NCBI GenBank assembly: GCA_009760855.2
Contig: WPIO01000071.1
Coordinates: forward strand, 1,156,001-1,220,000
Reading direction: 5' to 3'
DNA: 64,000 bases
Origin: Cristatella mucedo
Lineage: Eukaryota; Bryozoa; Phylactolaemata; Cristatellidae
Below are positions 21,722 to 31,300 of the stretch, piece by piece; within the stretch, counting starts at the first letter, position 1, and every line of letters begins with the position of its first letter. The position numbers and the translations under genes were made by a program. The notes under the pieces were generated by a model that made no database searches, was not told where the DNA came from, and saw only the letters and a program-made list of their open reading frames with translations.

Positions 21722-22419
21722 AAGCGAGAGAGATAAAGATAGAGAGAGAGAGAGGATTTGTGATAAGGTAACACAAAGTCGTTCTCTAATGTGAGAGATA
21801 TTGAAAGCATTCATTGGGAAATCTACCGATGCACGCAAACAGCAGGCTTAGACAGCTAGGTTGTAACTGAGCAGCGTCCTATCAGGCGAGTATCTGTCTA
21901 GCGAGTAATCTGTAATGGTCTGTAACGTACTGGCTAATACGGCATTGTCTTTTCTTGCGCTACTGCTGGAGACGAGCCGGCAAGTTAAGCGCTCGTAGCA
22001 CGACTGGCAGGGAGGGGGTCAGGAATGTCAGGAGGTCGCGGGTCACGAAGATTCTCGCTGCGCGGCTCGCTGTGTCCACGACTCTCCCTCCGAGCGCTCC
22101 TCTCCTGTCGCACTGAGCCGCCATTGTCCGCCAGATTCGCCAAGTCGGCTCAGCTGTCACCGAGGTCAAAGATTGAGCCTCAGGCCGAGCCGCTCCGCGA
22201 GATACATCCACAGGTGGTCTGTGGATGTAGGTCAAAGGTAGAATGTAGGTCAAAGCATTGACCGAACTTTGAATGCAGCGGTCACTTCCACTAAGGCTCT
22301 GCAGCCAGTCAGACAGACGCGATCGAACGGGCAGCTATCGTCGACGGCGGAAGTGGAATCGTGGAAGGCAGCTGGCAGCAGCTTGCTCCTTGGTGATTGG
22401 CCGCCGCCTTATCGCCGGA

Positions 22420-22587
22420 AGTCACTGCTGCTGCTGCTGACGCTGCTGCCGACGCTGGTGGTCGCTGGTCGCCGGCCGGTCGATGGCCGTGAGCTACCGG
22501 AAATCTCAGACCGGCTGGGTGCGTTGCAGCTGCGCTGGCAAAGCCTCGATAGCCGAACAGTGCCCTCCTCCTGCAACCAGAGGAATA
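22420..22587 (+). other. Signal-peptide-like open stretch ending at a donor
   Basis: The frame KSLLLLLTLLPTLVVAGRRP looks like a leader. The stretch ends in AATA|GTGAGT, leaving phase 1 as in the Ig genes here. There is no in-frame ATG between it and the upstream stop, so it is either a relic, a later exon, or chance from a CTGCTG repeat. GC-rich surroundings resemble the IgSF-2 start region. Confidence 0.25.
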
Positions 22588-22690
22588 GTGAGTGAACTGG
22601 ACGCACACCAGCGAGTGGAAACGCATCTAGCAAGTGGACATGCATCCGCATAGAAGGCGAACTGTAACTCAACTGCCACTCTGGCCTGGT

Positions 22691-22692
<2 letters not shown>

Positions 22693-22750
<58 letters not shown>

Positions 22751-22755
22751 TAAAC

Positions 22756-22820
<65 letters not shown>
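22693..22820. repeat. (TA)n microsatellite, two tracts
   Basis: About 55 bp and 60 bp of TA separated by GAGTAAACAGA. Confidence 0.95.
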
Positions 22821-22824
<4 letters not shown>

Positions 22825-22826
<2 letters not shown>

Positions 22827-23360
22827 AATAAGCATTAAAATGCTCAGAATCTTAAAATGCTTTAAAAGGTGACTCTCAATAAGGTCGCACGTGGAGATTT
22901 CAAAAGAGAGTTTGCCTTACACTGGCTGTGCATTGTGTGAGGCGAGTGCCATGCGAACGCACGGGCCACCTATCGCATCGCGTTAAGTGACTTGTATATC
23001 CATTATGATGAAATGTGGACGTCGGTGGAGATACAATTTCCTGAAAAAAAGTCCTGCTCAAGTTTCCTCCACAGCTCGCGTAAAACTTGCCTATTTTCGG
23101 TCAAGTATAAGTGCAAAATTCAATTCGTGCTTGTTTAGATAAAGTTTTGCGCAGCCACACGAGACCTGCAGATCATGTGAAGATCCTGAAAAAGGCGAGC
23201 GCGAGAGCTGCGAAAGCAACTGAGCGTCTGAGCTCTGATCGACTGAAGGTCGCAGCTTCTAAATCGACTGAAGGTCGCAGCTACCAAAATAGGCGGTGGA
23301 AGCGGACACACGTCGCGCGCTACCGCCACTCCCTTCTCCGCTGCTTGCGGCTTTGCTGTT
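22825..23360. other. No gene seen
   Basis: No recognisable frame. The phrase GACTGAAGGTCGCAGCT occurs twice about 26 bp apart near 23,243-23,282. Confidence 0.35.
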
Positions 23361-23364
23361 TGGA

Positions 23365-23705
23365 GAATGTCACAAATTCTTGGCGACAGAAGAAGCTCTT
23401 GCTCTGCAGGTCCTAGACTGTGTAACTAAGGTACACACTTGTTAGGCACACAGTCATCTACCCGCCTGCTTACGACTGGGAAAAAATCCTTTCCAACCGT
23501 CCCGTGCAGCTGCATCTATGCTGCGAACTTCCTCGCCTGCCTTCCTGACTCACTTTTTGCTGTTGTGTGAGACGAAGTCTGTTGGCTACCGAATACGCAC
23601 CAAAAGTCGCTTAGGCTTCGAGTGCGCTATACAAAACTCTGCTGCGTAACAGCCACTTAGTCTTTACTGCTTTATGAATTTACAGACGGAGATACATTAC
23701 AAGAA
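23365..23705 (+). mobile_element. LINE-B 3' end fragment
   Basis: Contains GGCGACAGAAGAAGCTCTTG, TTGGCTACCGAATACGCACC and the end TTACAGACGGAGATACATTA. 5'-truncated. Confidence 0.75.
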
Positions 23706-24238
23706 ATGATACGTCAAAATACCAGGTCTTCCGCCGAAAACTCGACAGAACTTGAGTCTAACAAATTAAAGGAAGATGAACCTGATAAAGATGATTGCCC
23801 TCTATTCATTTTATCTCAAGTGGTCGGCGATTCAGCATTTTAATTAAGGGAGAAAATATAAATGAAAGAGAGAGAAGGGGATACAGCAGATAGATCAGAT
23901 AGATACAGGCCTGTAGTTAAATACGCGTATAAAGATGTAAGGAGAGAGAGAGAGAACAGTAGGAAGGAAGGAAAGAAGGAAGGAAGGAAGGAAGGAAGAG
24001 GGGAAGAGGAGACAGAGAAAGTTAGTGAGAGGGAGAAACAAGAAGGGAGGAAGGAAGAGAGAGCGAAAGATAAAATAAATCAATCCGTAAATAAAGTAAT
24101 AACCATAATAAATGATAAGAATAATACAAGAAAAAATCGGGTGAAGAAGACCGATATGGGATGCGCAGGCTTATGTGACGCGCGCAGGTGTAGCTTAGAA
24201 AAGGTGCATGCATAGCCTATGGAAGGCACATGTGCACT
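23706..24238. other. Purine-rich spacer, downstream of the CUB-Sushi gene
   Basis: (GGAA)n and (GA)n rich between 23,940 and 24,065; no conserved frame. On the minus strand this is where the 3' UTR of the CUB-Sushi gene would lie; no clear AATAAA on that strand was found. Confidence 0.4.
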
Positions 24239-24369
24239 TTACCTGGTCAGCATCAGATACACGGTACCCCATGCAGCTGCCGAGAGCAATGTCGCGATGG
24301 TGATGACCCCGACGGTGATGATTACTTTGGTTCTCTTCCAACCTTCCAACAACGGGTCTTTCGGATGCG
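24239..24369 (-). CDS. CUB-Sushi exon 5, transmembrane segment
   Basis: The acceptor CTGATCGTTGCAG gives phase 1. The helix is VIITVGVITIATLLSAAAWG plus YLML, preceded by basic WKRTK. A TAA follows MLTR. An alternative acceptor 54 nt upstream (GCTGTGAGCCAG) would add a second hydrophobic run and is judged less likely. Confidence 0.7.
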
Positions 24370-25278
24370 CTGCAACGATCAGCACTAAAGCAAAGTCTAC
24401 CATGGATGTTCCCAACAGCGTCCCTGGCTCACAGCATGCGACACAAATCCCAGCAGCTGCGTTTGGCAATTATTGAGACCTTTCGTGACCGCAAGATCAC
24501 GCGTCCAGATCAAACTATCCTGCTTATGGCCAAAGTTCAAAGTTCTCTCGAGCCTCGAGCCTGCGAGCCCTTGACCCGAGGTCAGATACGTACGGCTGCA
24601 AATAGGAAGTGTCTTCCACCTTCCGCTAGTGGTGTCGCATTCAACCGGAACGCTGCCGTCCACCGAGCTCCCTTCGGCCCGGAGTTCTCCGCGACAGGCC
24701 ACGTAGGCGACCTGCCCGTGCTTGTAGCGCAGCACGCTGTCTGGCGTCGTGAGGAGAGCGTCGTCACAATTGAGATCTGCAAAAGCCCAACAGCTTATGA
24801 CGAGACCGAGATGATTCTGTGAGACCAAGTGGCGCATACGTGGCTGCACTGAGACTGAGAAAAAGCACGGGGATAACTCCTCAAAGCAAGGGGATACCTC
24901 ATCAAAAGCAGGGGATAACTCCTCAAAAGATCACTTGAGCGGATCTCATTAGCAGACATACTGCTGAAACGCGTCGGGATAACTTTAAATGAGGAGCAAC
25001 GCTGGGATAGTTCTGAACAGACTGTGATGCTTAGCAGCTCTGTTGTGCTCTGTTGCACTCAGATTTGTAAAGGCTCTCTGACTCTATGCTTTGGGTTTGG
25101 TGATTTTTAGTCTGCTGTCTATCTGTCCTAATCTCGGATTCCCTCATTGACCCCCGTGTCTCTCTCTTTTTTTCTTCTGATAGCCTTTCTCTGAGATTTT
25201 ACCTCGCTCACTATTTTCAATCTTTGATCTCTCTCTGTGTCTCTCTTTCTGTCTCTCTCTCTCTGTCTCTCTCTCTCG

Positions 25279-25356
<78 letters not shown>

Positions 25357-28300
25357 GTCTCTCTCTCTCTGTCTCTCTGTCTCGCTCTCTGTCTCTCTGT
25401 CTCTGTCTCTGTCTCTCTCTCAGTCTCTCTGTCTCTCTCTCTGTCTCTGTCTCTCTCTCTCTGTCTCCCTCTCTGTCTCTCTGGCTCTCTCTCTCTCTTT
25501 CTCTCTCTGTCTCTGTCTCTGTCTCTGTCTCTCTCTGTCTCTCTGTCTCTCTCTCTCTGTCCCGCTCTCTGTCTCTCTGTCTCTGTTTGTCTCTGTCTCT
25601 CTCTGTCTCTCTCTCTCTTTCTCTCTCTCTCTCTTTCTCTCTGTCTGTCTCTCTCGTTCTCTGTCTCTTTTTTGCTCTCTTCGTCTCTCTCGCCGTGTCT
25701 CTCTGTGTCTGTCTCTCTCTCCGGCTTTCTATTTGCAATTTCGGATTCACTATCTAGCTTGCTGCCATATTGTTCTCCAGGTTTCTCTCACTCTTTTGTC
25801 TGTCCGTCGTTGTGCAGATATTCGATTGACTGCGGGTCAGAGCTTGAAAAACTTAACGGCTGAAGTCACCCCAGCCCCATCACCGGTCAACCCAGCCCCA
25901 TCACCGGGCGACGATCCTTTAACTCGCCACTTGTGGCTGCTCTTGCAGTCACATGCTCATGACCTGTATGAGCCAACCAACCGGAATGAAGCAGTATTAG
26001 TGCGTCACAAATATTCTCTCGCGGGTGGCTATGAAGTTATTATTGTCACCACATTGCAGCCAGCACAGGAGAAGCTATAACAGGAAAGGACAGAGAACAA
26101 AGTACCAAAGGGCAAAGGGCAAAATGGCATGAGAGAAGCGAGCGGCACCGCGGCCGCGTGCGATTCCTCCTTGCAACAGAAGAAGCGTTCGCCGGCCGTT
26201 GTAATCACTCGAAAAAGCTATTCGGTAAAAGGCGAATTTCAATTCTGAACTGTGAGCTAATTATTCAAGAGTCCACGCGGGCCGATCTCATCGCTTGGCA
26301 ATTGGCCGACGGTCATGGCCGTTTCAGCATGAGCATCGGCTGTCGCAGGAAGTTCAGCTCGTCATTCCGTGCTCGCTTTTTGACAAGCACGAGTGCAGGA
26401 CAGCTTTAAGAACCAAGCAGGTGCAGCGAAATGGCTTCTTGTCAAAACCCAGAAAGTTTGTGGGAAACTGCTGAGCTGCTGACTTATGATTAATTATCCG
26501 ATCGATTGATGACCTGATTGCTCGATTACGGTTTGCACTGACGAGACCTAATAGGCTAGTTCCCCACAGGACCAGTTGAATGATTAATGAACTCAGCCCG
26601 GTCAAGACTGTGATCGACATTCTCTGCATCTTTGTCTATTTACTCTCTGACCTGTAGCTACTCTGACCTCGAGTTACTCTGACCTGTAGCTACTCTGACT
26701 TCTAGTTACTCTGACCTGCAAGTACTCTGACCTCCAGTTACTGTGACCTGCAGAAGACACTATTCGAGGACGTTTCCCGATTCTCTGTGCTGCCAGTTTG
26801 CTCACTACATGCTTTGTACTAGCTGCAGCACCAAGTTCTTTCAACCACCTTGAGCCGGCTCAAAGCATGTGCGCCCACATGTATGCCCATCTAGCACTAG
26901 CAGCTCGTCCGGACCTAGATCAAATGTAGGATGTGGCGACTATAGTTGCTCGGATTCGTGGAAGGTGAAAGCTGACCGACAGGATAGAAATGTCTGTCTA
27001 GGGCACCAGTGACTTCGAGTTTTAAGTAGGGAGCATTCAATCTAATGATGTCCAATCACTGATGAACAGATCGAGAAATCGAGTCACGACGTCTAGCGAA
27101 CGAGCTCGAAGTGCAAAGCAAGTGGAGAATTTTAAGAAATTAGCCTTACTCATTGTGTAGCCCGATATTGCACCGGAATTATGCGGACCCAGGTGGATGC
27201 AGAGTCATTTCGCTCATACTCTCACATCTGAACCGCAAGGACATCTGCAATAAGGTATTCAACTGACTTTTTGAGATGGATTTAGGCACCGTCGGTATTG
27301 CGACGGCTGCACCAGCTCGGCCCTGTCCAAACATTGCACGGGAATCCGCCGTGATCGTGTGACCACGTGACCCAGGTCACTCTCTGTCTGTCTGTCGTCC
27401 TTCATGTGCTTATGCGTTCTGACACTGTGCATGCTGCCACTAACCACATTTGCATGCTGACCCTGTGTATGTCACCCCTAACTATGTTATTAATTTTGAT
27501 TGTTTATCAAGCATGATATTCCTCACCATTCAAATGCATTTCCCTTTCCAGCAAATGAAAAGCGCCTAGAGAGAGATTGAGTTCTCTGAGGGCGCTTTTT
27601 TTTATCAAGTGCATTGTTATTATTATTTTTGTCACATGCCTGTCTATTACCTGTCACCTGACCGCCTTCTGTCTTTCAGTATCTTCATACATTCCGTGTT
27701 TTTGTTTTTTACGTCTGTCCAGCTTATGGTCTTACAGGCTTGGCTCTCCGGAGCTCCGGTCGATTCAAGCCTCGTTTCCGCTCCTCACCTTTTGCCTCGT
27801 CTTCCGCAAGTGCTTCTTCTTCAAACCCACGTCTCACCTGCTTCGGAAGGCATCGCTTCAACGACTGGCATGGCCTGAGGAATGGCAGCATCATCTGCGT
27901 CGGCGGCTGAAGATGTGAACTCAATCCTGAACCGGCGTCTGCGGCCAAGGTCGAGGCTTTTGAGACCGAAGAACCATAGCCGTGCCCAGCTCGCCACTGT
28001 CATTGTGCGGTTTCTGACGTTTGACGTCAACCTAAATAAAAAATGCTCGGGAGCTGTCCTTGGACAGAACCCCACGACCTCCTAAGAACCCTACGAGCGA
28101 GCGCGAATGGGTCGCAAAAACAGAAGGTCAAGGCAACGCAGAATCTGATGGTACTGGCGGCTGCGGTGGCCGGAAAAGAACGGAGAGTTCCAGAGAATAT
28201 GCCAGCTCGCGCTCTCTCCTCCCCTGAGCTCTCTTCCCCGGGTCTCCTTCCCAGAGCTCTCCTCCTCTATGTAATGTCTCCGTCTGTAACTCAACAAGGC

Positions 28301-31300
28301 CATAAAGACTAAGTGGGTGCTACGCATGAGAGTTCTGCATAGCGCACTCACAGCCTAAGCGGCTTTGGGTACGCATTCGGTAGCCAAAAGACTCCATCTC
28401 ACGCAGCAAAGAGAAAGTGGAACCATAGCAGATTCAGGAGAGCAGTTGAGGTAGTGAGTAGCATGGAAGTAGCAGCTCAGGACCGCTGAAGAGGATTAGC
28501 TATAGTCAGAAGCAGGAGAGTAGCTGTCGTTGCGTAAGAGTTGTCGAAGCGAGTTCCACAGTCTAGGACCTGCAGAGCTAAAGCTTCTGTCGCCAACGGT
28601 CTTCAAGTAGAGGAATGAAACAGCTAATTTATTGTCCCCTTAGGTCTCCTCCACTGAGCTCTCATCGCCCGAGTTCTCCGCCCCTGAGGTCTCCTTCTAT
28701 AAGCTGTCTTCCCCTGAGCTCTCCTCCCACGAGCTCTCCTTCCTTGATCTCTCCTCCCCCAAGCTCTTCTCCCCCCCGAGCTCTGCTCCCCCGAGCTCTC
28801 CTCCACCGATCTCTCCTCCCTCAGCCTCTGTTTCACCCAGCCCATCAGCCGAGCCATACCTCCTCTCTTCGACACCTCCCGCTCCCCCTCGGTCCCGCTC
28901 CGCCTCGGTCCCGCTCCGCCTCGGTCCCGCTCCGCCTCGGTCCCGCTCCGCCTCGGTCCCGCTCCCCCTCGGTCCCGCTCCCCCTCGGTCCCGCTCCCCC
29001 TCGGTCCCGCTCCCCCTCGGTCCCGCTCCCCCTTGGTCCCGCTCCGCCTCGGTCCCGCTCCGCCTCGGTCCCGCTCTGCCTCGGTCCCGCTCCGCCTCGG
29101 TCCCGCTCCCCCTCGGTCCCGCTCCCCCTCGGTCCCGCTGCCCCTCGGTCCCGCTCCCCCTGTCAAAGCAGCGCCCGTTCAAAGCATTCGCGTCGACACG
29201 TTTAGCTGAGCAGCTTTAGAATTGGGTGCACGACAATGCAGTGATAGGAAGGGTTCATTCCAGATAGCTCTGAGAGGTAGAGCTATATCGAACTTACACA
29301 ATCTTGATCTTCTCATCAGCTCCGTAAACGAACAGATGGTCAATGTCGCTGACGATGTCCACCTCGGCGAGTCGCAGGACGACGGAGCCGTTGGCCCGAG
29401 CCGTCAGCATCCACCGACCCGTGCTGCAGTCGGAGAATGACGCTGGGTAGTTGGGCGAGAAGATGTGACCTTCACCGAACAGCTCCACTTCGGCGGAAGC
29501 GTTCGAAGCTTCATAGTTGCACTGTGGCGATGTATGTATTCCTAGACAAGTCCAAAGTGGCAAGGGGCTAAAGTCTTTTCAAAGCTTACAGAGAGCTCGG
29601 CCACGGCTCTGCAGTTGCAGGGACGGATTTACGGTAGGCGTGGTGCATGCTTAAGCCTCACAAAAGCAACAAGGTTAAAGCAGCCGTTAATAGAATTTTA
29701 ATCTATTTTTGACATTAGGTACAATTTTTACTTTCTTATTTATTCGCTTTTACAAAAAATAAATTGAAAATAGTATTTTTTCCCCAAAGAAATATTCGCT
29801 TCTGCCGGAGAAAAAAATCACGTTAAGAAATTATCAGGGCTCGCCGCTAGACCGCTGGCGGACGTCCAGTTCGAACACAGAGTCGGCCTCGAGCCGCTTT
29901 ATGAATGAGTGATGGTTTGGCAGACATTATGCTGTAGAGTAGCATCGAAAGGGATGTACCAGTACAGGAGCCTTTAATGGATATAATAATAAGGTATGGA
30001 GGAGCCAATCGATGGCTCGGTATGGAGGAGCCAATCACAGCCTTGCGGCTCAGTATAAGAAATTCGCTCTGTCTCTGTAGCATCGAAAGGGATGCACCAG
30101 TACAGGAGCCTTTAACGAGCATTTTAGTTTTATCTTATTCAAGAGGGATAGAATTTCGAATAGCCATTTGTTATTGACAAGGCATCATCAAAAGGTTGCA
30201 TACACACATGACCTAGTTTTTGCTACGTTCGTGGACAGTCTATCAAGACAAGGGCAAAAAGCGGTCCTTGAAGTACAATGTGCGAAGCTTACCGAGCGAG
30301 CTTGCTTCGGCGTGTCCCTACCGGCGATCAAGGCACGCCCTGGGCACATAGTTTCACACGCGAATACTGAAAGACAACTCTTGAAGGTGAACAGGGAAAT
30401 TAAGTTTAGGAACTGCAGAGAGAGAAAAAGCTTCCGTGGCCAACGGCAGTTAAGCGTTGGGAATTAAGCGGCTAATTTACTGTCCATCGGGAGGATCTGA
30501 GAATACGAGGAAACTGAGACTGCTGCAGCAGGTCAGCTCTCGGTATGAAGGAGCCAATCGCTGGCTCGGTATGAAGAAGCCAATCGCTGGCTCGGTATGG
30601 AGGAGCCAATCACAGCCTTGCGGCTCAGTATAAGAAATTCGCTCTGTCTCCGTTGATCTATCGGAGGCCATCGAAGCTCCTTCAGAAAAAGTGACGCGTG
30701 GTCAAACCTCGGGGATTTTTGAATAGCATTGCAGCCATAATCATCACCATCAATGCTATGCTTTATTGTTCTCCTTTGACAGCTCGGCCAAAACGGAATT
30801 GCATTAGTCTAGCCTAGACAGAACTGAAGAGGTAGATGGCTGATTTCTGGCCAATAATCGCCGACCGGACGAGACGGCTTGCCGTCGAGGCAGTCTTCTC
30901 ACTAAAAACCTTCAAACATTAAGAAGTTATCAAAAAGGGACCCAAAAGTACGCTTACAAGAGGACGGTCACGCTATGGTGCACCGTATTTTCGGTTAAGG
31001 AAAACAATATCCAGTGAGAGCCGCTCCGTACAGACAATCCGAAGGTGCCGACAATTCGGCTGCACATTAAGTTAAGTGCCAGCGGCTCCACGCGCGCTCA
31101 AGTGGCTGTCGAAAGCAGCAAAAAGAAACGGAAGTTACGAGAAGTTGTGACGAATGGCCGGAGAGTGCAGCCGGGCTGATACGTCGGCTTAGAGACCAAG
31201 CAACCCGGCAGCCAGGGCTCCCGAGAGCTCTTCCTCCTCCCAAAAAGAGCTCCTCGAGAGATTTGCTTCCCAGGTTTACGCGTGCGATGTGGCCACCGTG

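Noticed and set aside
24240-24822. Plus-strand frames of 85-138 codons
   Set aside because: Shadows of the minus-strand transmembrane and Sushi exons, whose Cys pattern and splice phases are convincing.
25217-25863. Long Leu/Ser and Arg/Glu open frames on both strands
   Set aside because: They lie wholly in (CT)n/(GTCT)n repeats. No start context, domain or splice support.
28615-29205. 196- and 180-codon frames on opposite strands
   Set aside because: Produced by the 15-bp minisatellite, which lacks stops in most frames.
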